A stretch of 64,000 bases of DNA from assembly GCA_029959085.1 (NCBI GenBank), contig JARWIR010000017.1:25161507-25225506 (forward strand), read 5' to 3'. Origin of the DNA: Nemophila menziesii. Taxonomy: Eukaryota > Streptophyta > Magnoliopsida > Boraginales > Hydrophyllaceae. A model generated the notes under the pieces. The model had not been told where the DNA came from. It ran no database searches and was given only the letters and a program-made list of their open reading frames with translations. Positions within the stretch are counted from its first letter, which is position 1; each line of letters opens with the position of its first letter. A program made the position numbers and the translations under genes. Shown here piece after piece: positions 11,501 to 20,541 of this stretch.

Positions 11501-12555
11501 TATTATATATATTATATATTATATATTTATATTTATATATTTATATATATTATATATATTATATATTATATATTATATATTTATATTATATATATTATAT
11601 ATTTATATATTATATATTTGTAACAGAGTCAGGCTGATATAAACAAGAAGAATCGAGAGCAGCAGTCAGTTCCGAGCAAGGCGGGGTCAAGGAACTGGTC
11701 ACAGACCCGGGAGGTGATTATTGAGGTATAAGTTTTAAAAATTAAAATATAATTTAGTATTTAATTTGATTTAATTGTTAACTAATTAAAATTTGTTATT
11801 GTATACTGTCCAGGGGAAGCTGAAGACGGTGACGAAAGAGCCGTTGACTTTTACGGATGACGAGACCCAAGAGGAGATGGAGCTTCCTCCCTTAAGCGGC
11901 TATTTCGACCACCTCTCCTATGATGCTGCTACAGATAGCTGGCGTGACCAGCGTTTGGAGAAAGCTAGTGTAAGTATTTTTTTTTAAATTGATTTAATTT
12001 AATTTATTATTTTAAATTTATTTTTTTATTAATCTAATTTATTTTTAAATTGAAATCTAATTACAGGGTGTTCTCCGGGAGAAGATGAAGAAGAAGGTTG
12101 TGCAGGCCGGAGCGGAGGGTACTGAAGTTAGCATCCAGGAGCAGATGGATGCCATGCTCGAGACAATAATGGAGGTCCTACACCCACCCAAGACTAAACA
12201 TTGGGTGCCTACCATTGGTCCGGTCCGGAAACGAGCTAGGACTCCTACACAGCCGGACAGGGAGAACGATGAGCTGCTTAAGGCGGTTTTGGATGGGATG
12301 AACGAGCTTCGCGCGGCTCAAAATCTTCCACCGATACCGGATCCATTCTCCGCATCACCCGGGCCCACATCTTCTTCTAGTCGGCCGAGTCAACCCCCGA
12401 GCATGGCAGAGACTCTTTTCGAGGCATTAAACGGGATGAGAATCGCTAATGGAATGCAGCCGATCAGCAAACCCGGGCCCACTAGACGAGATGAAGAGAG
12501 AGAAGATGAGGAGAGAAGAGGAGATGGAGAAGATCCCAATTTGAATGATGATTAA
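8554..12555 (+). CDS. CACTA-1 transposase, TNP2-like with PttA-like C-terminus (four exons)
   Basis: The start is the ATG at 8554, just after an in-frame GTG. Exon 1 (8554-11105) encodes about 850 residues. They comprise a Transpos_assoc-like N-terminus (SWIES…, CPCKKCNN at about residues 48-55), a Transposase_21 core (ESMGSLNFI; GLGIDGFCPF near 322; LIPGPRSPGKDMD near 366; GYKACPEC), HNIDVMHCEKNVCDALFG near 544, and a DUF4218-like segment (MILPPAFFDIMIHLVIHL near 710). A GTAAG donor follows. I propose exons 11629-11725, 11814-11969 and 12067-12555; all junctions keep frame if the first acceptor is the second AG of ACAGAG. The added tail (KNREQQSVPSKAGSRNW…, RDQRLEKAS, and a Pro-rich end) resembles the Ptta/En/Spm (Transposase_24) family. 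The product would cut and join element ends in the nucleus. The DUF4216-like region is missing. Confidence 0.8.
11106..11628 (+). repeat. AT-only tract forming the first intron of the CACTA-1 transposase
   Basis: After the GTAAGT donor, about 500 bases are made almost only of TATATAT and TTATATA blocks in palindromic order, ending TTTGTAACAGAG before the next exon. It replaces the region where the DUF4216 segment of a full TNP2 gene would lie. Confidence 0.85.
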
Positions 12556-12860
12556 GTTATTTTTTTTTTAATTTGGTTGGTTTGTATGTTTAAGACTTTA
12601 TTTATTTCCGTATGTTTGACTTTGACTTTGACTTTGACTCGTTTGATGTTGACTTTATTTATTTCACGTTTACTATTTGAATGGAATTATCGTATTTTAT
12701 ATGTTTTATTGGATTTTTATTTATTTATAATTTTGTATTATATTTAAAATCAAAATAATAATAAAAACTAAAATTTAAATAATAAAGAAAAATAAAAAAG
12801 TAAAAAAAAATAAAAAAATAAAAAAAACAAAAATAAAAAATAAAAAAATAAAAAACGAAT
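12556..12860 (+). other. CACTA-1 transposase 3' region
   Basis: AT-rich, with GACTTT repeats (about 12615-12640) and many AATAAA-like strings that could serve as polyadenylation signals. No gene is seen. Confidence 0.5.
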
Positions 12861-13290
12861 AGCGACGACCCTTGTCTCCGCTAAACTATTAAATAAAATA
12901 AATAAATAATGATTTTCGATAAAATGTAAAAAAAAAAAAAAATAATAATAACAATTATTAGCGACGACATGTCCGTCGCCAACGTTTGTCGCTATTTAAT
13001 TTAAAAAAAAAGAAAATTAAATTCGATAAAAAATTAAATGAAAACTAATTAATCAATTAGCGACGACATGTCGTCGCTAACATGTCGTAGCGAATTCAAT
13101 AAATCCGCGACGCCAATCCTCGTGGGTAAATTCCAAAGGAACTAGTCACGAAAACACTATTTGGCGTCGCTAATCACGAATTAGCGACGCCGGGATAGAG
13201 ACGACAAGTTAGCGACGACATGTCGTCGCTAAACAAGATTAGCGACGAATGTTGATGGTTTCGCGACGACGCGTGTCGTCGCGAAACACC
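12860..13290. repeat. CACTA-1 right subterminal repeats
   Basis: Repeated AGCGACGACATGTCGTCGCT-type motifs, several forming perfect palindromes (for example ATTAGCGACGACATGTCG followed by TCGCTAA), in both orientations up to the terminal repeat. Confidence 0.8.
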
Positions 13291-13308
13291 GCATTTCCAG
13301 TAGTGAGT

Positions 13309-13470
13309 ATAGTAGAGATAGCAATAGAGTAGCCGATGAGTTATCTAAACATATGCTTTCTAGCAATATGTTGAGTACCTGTTTTAACACGCTTTCTAAT
13401 CAGCTAACTTTTTTAAGAGTAATAATATTTGTCATCTCTATTCCCTTCACTCTTTTGTCTACATGATAAA
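13309..13470 (+). pseudogene. LINE-A RNase H domain, right part, and 3' end
   Basis: Translation gives YSRDSNRVADELSKHMLSS, the (H)VSRDSN.VAD.LA(K) block that ends plant RNase H domains. Removing CACTA-1 and one AGT joins it in frame to 7198-7483; one stop (TAG) lies at the joint. Confidence 0.8.
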
Positions 13471-14128
13471 TTACATAGCATGACATGTAAGTATTATCTT
13501 AATTAATTGTTTTATTTTTAAATTAAATATTTCCTTAATTATCTTTCTTTAACTATTTTATTCCTTATATGTGATGTTAATAACTATATAGAAAATGATA
13601 AAAAGGTAAATATTGGCTAAGTTAATAACTTTTATTTAATCTAGCCTTAAAATGAATCCAATTCCCATATCTAAAATCATCTTTTCTTCTCCAACAAGAC
13701 AACCCTCATACAGCCGGACTCTTTCTATCTATCTATAGATCTGTATCATGTTTTATTCTCCAATATATTTCTTTACTTTTTCTTCTCTCTCTCTCTCTGC
13801 GGTAGGCTTATACGACCTTTTCGCCTTTAACCTTTTGAAAAGAAATTCAGTTAATAATCTGTTAATTATATATAAGTCGTATAAATAATGAATTTCTTAG
13901 ATACGACATGCAAAGTTATTTAGAGCTTTAATAACAGACACTAATAAAAATCCATATGTTGATTTCAGTATTACTCTTATAAGTAATTCATGCTCTATAA
14001 TATTATGTCATCGTTATGCACCGATTATAATTACTGAATATTAAATTATTTTGATTGTATATTTACTAATTTATCTTCTCTGTAATGTGTGTATAATTGT
14101 TACCAGAAAGTAAAGAAAGGTTGTTGCA
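13471..14128 (+). promoter_or_regulatory. Upstream region of gene copy 2, probable promoter and 5' leader
   Basis: It contains a TATA-like CCAATATATTTC near 13760, then a CT-rich leader (TTCTTCTCTCTCTCTCTCTGC, 13780-13800) typical of plant 5' UTRs. A possible leader intron starts at GCG|GTAGGC (about 13802) and ends at TTACCAG|AAAG (about 14106), shortly before the ATG. Transcript ends are inferred, not shown. Confidence 0.3.
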
Positions 14129-14759
14129 ATGGCAATGCGGTATGTGCTTCGTAGGGTCTCAAGCAGTGGTGGTGGTGTTAGTGGAAAGGTACTTGGTGAA
14201 GCTCCGGGTATGAGGTATGTGTCTAGTAGGTTGTTAAGCGGTGGAAATGGAAAGGGAAAGGTATTTCGTGAAGAAAAAGCTGCTCAAAATGTGCCTATGG
14301 CTATGAGATATGTGTCTCATAGGTTCTTAAGCAGTGGTGGTGGTGGTGGAGAGAAAAAAGCTTCTGAAAATGTGGCTGGAAGGTATGTGACTAATAGGTT
14401 CGTAAGCAAGGGTGAAGAAAAAGCTTCAGATATGGAGATTATGAGGCTTCTGTCTCTTTGGTTAATAATCAATGACCGTCGCAATGATGATGAGAAGGTA
14501 CCAATTAATACCACAATCTATGATTTATTTTAATTTAATCTATGGCTAGAATTGTGTATTAACTATCGATTATTAAAAGAGAATTGTGTGATTTTATTTT
14601 CAGGGACAAGAAAAAAAATTAAGCATAGAGGATCTTCTAGAGGATTTTGAATATTATGTAACATATTACTTTGCTTTGTTTATGATTGTGACTGGTATGG
14701 GTAAAATATATGGTATTCCTGGCTTGATTGTTCTATACTATATGTGGAATATGAAATGA
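14129..14759 (+). CDS. Small two-exon gene, copy 2 (complete), presequence-like repeats plus hydrophobic tail
   Basis: Exon 1 is 14129-14497 (123 codons) and exon 2 is 14604-14759 (51 codons plus stop); the phase 0 junction is the same as in copy 1. The N-terminal 120 residues hold four to five units: MRYVLRRVSSSGGG, MRYVSSRLLSGGN, MRYVSHRFLSSGGG, RYVTNRFVSKG and a weaker MRLLSLWLI. Linkers such as EKKASENV or EKAAQNV separate them. Each unit looks like an amphipathic Arg/Ser presequence with no early acids, so mitochondrial import is a reasonable guess. Exon 2 has an acidic stretch (SIEDLLEDFE) and then a hydrophobic segment (YYFALFMIVTGMGKIYGIPGLIVLYY, written from an open frame), possibly one membrane span. 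I do not recognise the family. Confidence 0.75.
14498..14603 (+). other. Intron of gene copy 2
   Basis: Donor GAGAAG|GTACC and acceptor TTTTCAG|GGACAAG, matching the copy 1 intron. Confidence 0.7.
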
Positions 14760-15070
14760 TTGATAATCTCAAGCAATTCATAGATTAATGTCTCGCATGT
14801 TTATGCGAGTATTTTGTTGGTGGTCTCTTTAGTTACAAATGTAATAATGGAATTTCTGATGCTCAACTACTCTTATAAGACATTTAAGTTTACTTATTTT
14901 GTTGTTGTTACTTAATAGGTGTTCTCTAGATGTTTATATTGACGAGAAAAAGAATTTAAAAACATCAATTAGGGAATGCTCAGAAAATGTTTGAGAAGTT
15001 AATTCTTGAAGGAACAATGTTTGTCTGCAAAGATAAACAAAATCACAATGTGCACAAATTGCTGATACAT

Positions 15071-15079
15071 AATTAAATT
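15071..15079 (+). repeat. Target duplication of the hAT-like element, left copy
   Basis: AATTAAATT, repeated at 16085-16093. hAT elements duplicate 8 bp, so the ninth matching base may be chance. Confidence 0.6.
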
Positions 15080-16084
15080 TAGGGGGGAGCATGGTTAGGT
15101 TGTTTTGATTTTTGGTCAAAACACAAAACCGAACCAAATATTTAGGTTTTTTATAATTATATAACTAAACCAGGTAGTTAGTTATATATTTAGTTTCGAA
15201 TTGGTTCGTTTCGGTTTTGTTTTGGTTCGCTTCGAATTCGGATGCTTATATAAAAACTATTTATAAAATTTCTTTTTTACCCTTTTAAAAAGAGGGGTTA
15301 AGTTAATTAAATAATTAATTAGTATTAGGATTAAAAAAAATTGTGACATGGAATTGCCACGTCGGATTTAACGGAGAAAATGGACGGAAAATACGCCCAG
15401 GGGGTAACGGGTCACAAAAGTAACTCTTAGGGGGCAACGAGGCGCATTTTAAGACTTAGGGGGCAACCTGTCAATCGCGTATAAACCCAGGGGGCAAAAG
15501 TGCTATTTACTCATAATATTTTTCACCCCATTTTTGATATATGTTGTCTAGTAGTGACTAATATTCCAATACATAAAGCTACTATTACTTGTCCATGTGG
15601 GATATTAATATCAATTAAATAAAAACCTATTATCTAATAACACTTATCATAATTTATAATACTACATAAAAATATAAAATTAAATCGCTTACCTCCCAAT
15701 TTATATAATCATGATAAATAAAATAAATCAATTAATATATACTTATAATATTAAGTGATATAAAACAATTCAACTAAAAGTACCATCGAATAGCAAAACT
15801 AAAATTTCGCGTAGATGATAAATTCTCACCAAAATTTTCTCCCACACGATTCTTTTAAAAAAGTTCACATATTCCCTAATTTTTTCCTTTGTCAGTTTAG
15901 TTTTTGTTCGTTTTTTTGTTCGTTTTTTTGTTCGGTTTTTACGTAGTAAACCGAACTGAACCAAAAAAAAAATTGATTTTGAAAATTGAAAACCAAACCA
16001 TTTGATTTTTTCGGTTTTTTTGGTTCGGTTCTTTTCCAGTTTTTCGGTTCGGTTTGGTAATCTGATTCTCATTTGCTCAAACTG
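15080..16084. mobile_element. Non-autonomous hAT-like transposon
   Basis: The ends TAGGGGGGAGCATGG and (complement) CAGTTTGAGCAAAT share AG…GAGCA. Both are followed inward by GGTTCGGTTTTGG-type blocks, as in many plant hAT-derived elements. It is flanked by an 8-9-bp duplication. The homologous flank of gene copy 1 (about 740-800) lacks the insert, giving an empty site. No transposase frame is present; the longest frames are shadows of the GGTTCGG repeats. A block at 15290-15520 (repeated AGGGGGCAA motifs) looks like a separate nested piece. Confidence 0.6.
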
Positions 16085-16220
16085 AATTAAATTCCTATAC
16101 GTGGCTTTGCTTTTAATTAAAAAATGATTAACTTACACCTGCATCAAAAGAAAATGAATTAAATAAACGATAAAATATACGCATGGATTCAAAATATGAT
16201 TCCCGAAGATCGATTGACCG

Positions 16221-16330
16221 CTTTTTTTAGTGGTTAGACTACGTAGAAACCAAAAGGTCGTGATCGAATCTTATTGAAATCAAAATGTTTTCAAGTCCAA
16301 AAGTGGCTCTCATATGTATTAAAAAAAATT
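16221..16330 (+). mobile_element. Probable SINE, first family
   Basis: A B-box-like GGTCGTGATCGAATCTT lies inside, and the end AGTCCAAAAGTGGCTCTCAT… then poly(A) resembles the end of the element at 27890-28003. Imperfect flanks GATTGACCG and GATTACCG may be the target duplication. Confidence 0.35.
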
Positions 16331-16353
16331 GATTACCGAACAACCACAATGGA

Positions 16354-16449
16354 CAAATGCTTATGCTACCCTTATAGTACTCTTACGGGCTTTGGCTAAC
16401 CTAATGATATAGTTTGTGGGAGCTAATATTAAAATTATTATGGATAGAT
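16354..16449 (+). pseudogene. LINE-C, left fragment (reverse transcriptase)
   Basis: Translation gives LANLMI*FVGANIKIIMD, the degenerate block after the FADD box in plant LINE RTs (usual FADDLM.F…DI.SI…LMDSL). The partner, SLKVFGDCLGLHLNVT, begins at 37352, 20.9 kb away, in the same frame. Only a short part is left on this side. Confidence 0.6.
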
Positions 16450-16499
16450 CACTACAAGAAAACAGGGTTATAGCAACGATTTTCCGCCAACACCTTACA

Positions 16500-16563
16500 T
16501 ATGTGTCACCATATAGTGATAGAAATGTATGGTTAGCGACGCCCTGTATACAAACCTCATATT

Positions 16564-16638
<75 letters not shown>

Positions 16639-17010
16639 CGACACAACATGTTAAGCATCCCGAAATATCCAACAAGTGACACAATTTCTGGGCATCTCTA
16701 TTACTTGTTTATCATGACACTTGGTTTTTGGGCGTCCTTATTTCTCATTTATCATGAAACTTGGTTTCTAAGCGTCACTATATCTTTGTGTACAACAACA
16801 CATCCTTTTTAGGCGTCTCCATTATTTCTCTACTACTACAAATCATGTTTGCCTACAACGACGCATTGTCTTTCAGCGTCCCTGTTGCTTTGTGTAAAAC
16901 AACTTATCTTTTTTAGGCATCTCTATTACTTCATCTACAACAACGTGTCCTATTTTTGGCTTCCATATTTTTCTTTACCATGACTTTTTGCTACGCGTTA
17001 TAAATCGATC
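16500..17010. repeat. CACTA-2 left subterminal region
   Basis: Roughly 80-base degenerate units contain GGCGTC(C/T)…ATTACTT…TATCATGACACTTGG or TACAACAACACATC. No gene is seen. Confidence 0.6.
16569..16636 (+). repeat. (AT)n microsatellite
   Basis: About 34 uninterrupted AT units within the CACTA-2 left end. Confidence 0.95.
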
Positions 17011-17209
17011 TAAAAAGCAATAATTTATGAATTCACCATGATAACTCAAAACATCAATCTTTTGTATTATTAAATGAATCCAACAAAATAATACTAGTCA
17101 ACATCAATTTTGAAAAAAAAACAACGCTATAGTAAAATAGTTAAAACATAAAAGTTGGATTATCAATACATTTAGAAGAAAATCAAGAGCCTTGTCTTCT
17201 AGACTTGTT

Positions 17210-17600
17210 TCATAATGTTTGGTACACAAAATCATCAAATAAATCAACATTCACATCATTCTGAAACCAATCACCAATTTCTTCCAATTTTTGGCACTCA
17301 TAAGGAGCACTGCCTGCTGCCACATAATCCTCCTCCTCCTCCTCCTCCTCCTCCTCCTCCTCCTCCTCCTCCTCCTCCTCCTCCTCCTCCTCCTCCTCCT
17401 CCTCCTCCTTCTCCTCCCCCTCATCATCATCATCATCATCATCATCATCGTCATCATCATTATCTTTGAGATTTAATCTTATATCATCATTATGATCAAA
17501 TAAATCTCTAAGGATTGTTTTTATCATAACTTGTCAATTTGTATTCAAAGGATCCCTCACATAGAAAACTTGTTGTACATGATGATATAACAAACGTTTC
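17210..17600 (-). pseudogene. CACTA-2 transposase C-terminus with acidic homopolymer runs
   Basis: On the minus strand the frame reads HHVQQVFYVRDPLNTN, one stop where a tryptophan codon is expected, then QVMIKTILRDLFDHNDD. This is the (Q)VFY..DP…W.VV…P RD.(F/W)D end of the DUF4216 region in plant TNP2-type transposases. It is followed by about 13 Asp, about 28 Glu and the tail AAGSAPYECQKLEEIGDW…DDFVYQTL, ending at 17210. The acidic runs are encoded by the (CCT)n and (TCA)n repeats of the plus strand. The body of the transposase is missing or unrecognisable. It fixes CACTA-2 orientation as minus. Confidence 0.65.
17329..17460 (+). repeat. (CCT)n followed by (TCA)n microsatellites
   Basis: About 27 CCT units, a short CT-rich joint, then about 13 TCA units; they encode Glu and Asp runs on the minus strand. 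Confidence 0.9.
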
Positions 17601-18620
17601 ATGAGTGATGCGTTCACCTGTAACTTCATAATATGCCCTTTCGCTCAATGTCTACTATTCCCTTTTACGCTATAAGTAATACGACAACTTCATCCCTTTT
17701 CTATCATTTCTTAATATTTTTCCTTATCGCTGCATTCCTTATGGCTTATAACTCGGTAGGCTCATGTTTTAAATAGAAAGGACTTATCACCTTTTTCTTC
17801 TATTTCTTCGACTTCCAAAGCAAAGTCTCCTTGGTTTCACCCTACCTCTTCCTTTGATCATATAAATCAGTCTTTAAGTAGTGATCAAGCCTCTTCCATG
17901 CTAGAGTTAGCCATGAGCTCAATATATTATTGTTCATATTTCTGTTACTATGAGTCATTTGCTTGATTTATTTACTCTTATAATTTTCCATGCAATTAGC
18001 CTTAGTTCGAGACTTTTTGCATTCCCATCGGGTTTGTCTGAATTCTCCAAGGGACCCGTCTACAATTCGTCTAATTTATTTTACACGTAAATTCTAAAAT
18101 ATATTTTATTTCATCTACTTTATATAATTATTTAGTCATAATTTAAATTTTAATCCCTAATTTTACCCTATATATTAATCTATATTATTTTATTACTTTT
18201 TTTTTCACTTTGCCACTTAATTAGTGTCACAATTTTTTCCCTCCAAGATTAAAACTCTTTCCTTAACTAACATTTTATTTTATTCACACTAAATTCGTTT
18301 TTCAATTTTTTTTTTCACTTTAGCGTTTAATTACACCTAATTTTTCTATCGCCCAAAAGTAAACACCCATTCCATCCTAAATTTTGTTTCATTGACTATA
18401 TATGTTAACTTTGACAAAAGAAAAAGACTATATATGGTAACTTTGACAAAATAAAAAAAATTATATATGTTAACTTCGACAAAAGACAAAATTAACAAAC
18501 CAAAATGTTATTTCTCACTTTTATATTAGACTGAAAACAATGTCGACACCCACTTTATTCGAGTACCACAACCACAACAGTCACTCAATTGCAGGTAATT
18601 TGTTATCTTTTTTTAAGAGA
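17600..18620. other. CACTA-2 interior, no gene seen
   Basis: AT-rich sequence with broken frames on both strands. Near 18395-18490 a 35-base unit (TATATATG(T/G)TAACTT(T/C)GACAAAA) repeats three times. Confidence 0.4.
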
Positions 18621-18769
18621 TTATTACCCAAGGGGTCTTGAAGACACCATCCCGATACCCAACAAGACCGGGTCTATACCCTTTTCTTACTAAAATCCGT
18701 AAACTAAATTTAACACTACAAGCCTAATTTCCCAATTACTTTCTTACCCCTTGTTGTATTTTATTTTCC

Positions 18770-19243
18770 TATATATACTATATTTTATCAAAAAAAATTA
18801 AAACACTCTCTCTCCTCTCTCCCTTCTCCTCTCTTTCTCTCTCTTTTTCTCTTAAAAATCCAGTCGAAGCACCAAAGCCATCACAAAGCCATGGCTGCCA
18901 GTCATGACCTCCAAGCCGCCAAGAAGAAGCCGTCGCCAGCGGAGCGAGATCTGTTCCAGTTCTGCGTTGTGAGATCTTTGAGAAGTTGAGCCGTCGTTTT
19001 AGAGCAAATCGGAAGACATATTTCGACAAACCCTAGCTGGTGAAGCTTGCGGTGAAGGAGCGAAGCTCGGTCTTCCATTGGAATCGAAGCTCACGGCTAA
19101 ACAGCTGGTGAAGTTTCGTCAAGTTTCGTTGCTGGCAAATGCAGATCTGGCAAGTCTTCTTCGCCCGCCTGAAACCTAGGTTTCTGCCTTCCTGCTTCGT
19201 GAATCACAATCTCGAAGATCGTGAAAGAATCGCCCTGACACCG
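18770..19243 (+). other. Gene-like 5' segment: TATA-like box, CT-rich leader, short frame
   Basis: CCTATATATACTAT near 18769 is followed by a long CT-rich stretch (18803-18850), as in plant 5' leaders. An ATG at 18890 opens MAASHDLQAAKKKPSPAERD…, which stops after about 32 codons. The segment is less AT-rich than its surroundings and is cut at 19243 by LTR element B. It continues at 26394 (CTGCTGCTCAAAACC…). It may be a captured gene fragment or part of another element. The product was not recognised. Confidence 0.35.
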
Positions 19244-20526
19244 TGGTGGGTCCTGGTGTTTTATTAAATTAAGTACGGAAATAAAGGAACCACAATTACC
19301 GCAAGTGTACGGTTGTCCAAGTAATATTCGATAAATCGAGTTTCGTTCTCAGGGACGGATTAGGTTCAACTCCAGTATTAATCAGATAGTAAGAATAATT
19401 GTTCAGAGAAAAGTAAAATAATATGATTTTTGTTTGGTTTTTCTAATAACTAAAATGCAAATAAATAAAGACTAAAATTAAATAACTGAAAAAGAAATAA
19501 TCCAGATAAAAGACTAACTTCAGAGATGAGAGATACTTAAGTCTCCCAAGGAATCCACCTAATCAATATAATCTATGCTATGTTTAAGGGTATAATTGGC
19601 ATTATAATATTAGTCGGGACTCTAATATCTCCTAGCCCCTGTCTGGTGGACCTAGAAGCTATCCTAAAGTACAATAAACACCTGTATGGTCGAATATGAC
19701 TCTTCGGATGATATGATTTTACCTCTTTAGCTATGTAGCTATCCTAAAGTACAATAAACACCCTAGGTCGAATTACTTGGAGTGGAAGACAAGGTAAGAA
19801 CTCTTAAATCCGTAGCCCTAAAATCTAGGAAAGGTAAGATTCTGCTGCTGATTTGTTTTGGTCATATCTCCTTTAATACTTATCCGTTTGAGGTGTTACA
19901 ATTTATGGAAACTGCTTGTCTCGGAAAGATCTTTCTATTGGTGCAGACCACTCGTCTAGATTTCTAGCCAATTTTAAGTTATGGACTCATCTTTGAAACG
20001 TGGCTGGAATTTCAGATTCATAAGACAGCTTTATCTTTTCCTTCTTTGCATATATCCTTCCTAAATCTTCTTATTTCCATGTAAATCTTCTTTCCTTTAC
20101 TTCCTTATCTCGACTTGGTCTCTAAGTAATTACCATATATCTTTTAAAGCTTCACAATAAATAAATAATTGAACCGCATATGCTTAAAAAGAATAAATCA
20201 ATAAATCAAGAAATAAAAATAGGAAAGTGCACTCTAAAAATAGAAACTTGAGTAAAAGTACTTCCTAACACACTAAAATACCCTAAGACTTTAATTATCA
20301 CTTCTCCTCCTTGGATTGGTCTTTCATGAAATTCAAGAACCTACTAACTTTGCATTAAAAACAATCAAATTTACGCACAAAAGCTCTAAAAACGCAAATA
20401 GTCAAATTCCAAGGGGAGAAAGTGCAATATGATCAAATAAGCCTAAAAGTCTATCAAATAAGTCATTTATTCACCTAAAAGGATGTCTCCAAAGGGATAA
20501 TAATTAGAACAAATAGGGATACATCA
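19244..20526 (-). repeat. Element B 3' LTR, with internal deletion
   Basis: 1283 bases against 1784 in the 5' LTR. Alignment breaks at about 19740, where sequence equal to 25105-25628 is missing and a short copy of ATCCTAAAGTACAATAAACA fills the joint. The deletion removes the TATA region. Confidence 0.85.
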
Positions 20527-20541
20527 AGACCCCAAACTCAA
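20527..20541 (-). other. Element B polypurine tract
   Basis: Minus-strand TTTGAGTTTGGGGTCT directly precedes the 3' LTR. Confidence 0.8.

Larger units (their letters stand above)
7484..13305 (+). mobile_element. CACTA-1, En/Spm-type DNA transposon
   Basis: Both ends carry the 19-base inverted repeat CACTACTGGAAATGCGGTG (7484-7502 and complement ending at 13305), perfectly matched. A 3-bp duplication AGT flanks it (7481-7483 and 13306-13308), as expected for CACTA elements. Hundreds of bases at each end are filled with GCGACGAC-type subterminal motifs. It encodes a TNP2-like transposase on the plus strand. The length is 5822 bases. Perfect terminal repeats, a perfect TSD and a long intact ORF point to a fairly recent insertion. 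It lies inside the RNase H domain of LINE-A. Confidence 0.93.
1240..13470 (+). mobile_element. LINE-A, L1-type non-LTR retrotransposon, decayed and interrupted twice
   Basis: Protein pieces of a plant L1-type ORF2 follow in the right order on the plus strand: APE endonuclease (2731-3430), reverse transcriptase (about 4080-4595 and 5283-5535), thumb, zf-RVT zinc finger (6639-6800) and RNase H (7198-7483, resuming at 13309). Many stops and frameshifts show it is dead. A shorter LINE (4596-5276) and a CACTA element (7484-13305) sit inside it with exact target duplications. The 5' limit near 1240 is a guess: the sequence before about 1110 belongs to the duplicated host flank. The 3' end lies near 13470, without a clear poly(A). 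Confidence 0.75.

Noticed and set aside
15770..16072. Minus-strand 100-codon Lys/Arg-rich frame
   Set aside because: It reads the GGTTCGGTTTTT repeats of the hAT-like element; no domain.
16416..16679. Open frame rich in Tyr-Ile repeats
   Set aside because: It runs through an AT microsatellite and across the CACTA-2 end.
17215..17476. Open frames of poly-proline, poly-leucine and poly-arginine
   Set aside because: They are shadow frames of the CCT and TCA microsatellites; only the minus frame with DUF4216-like sequence has support.
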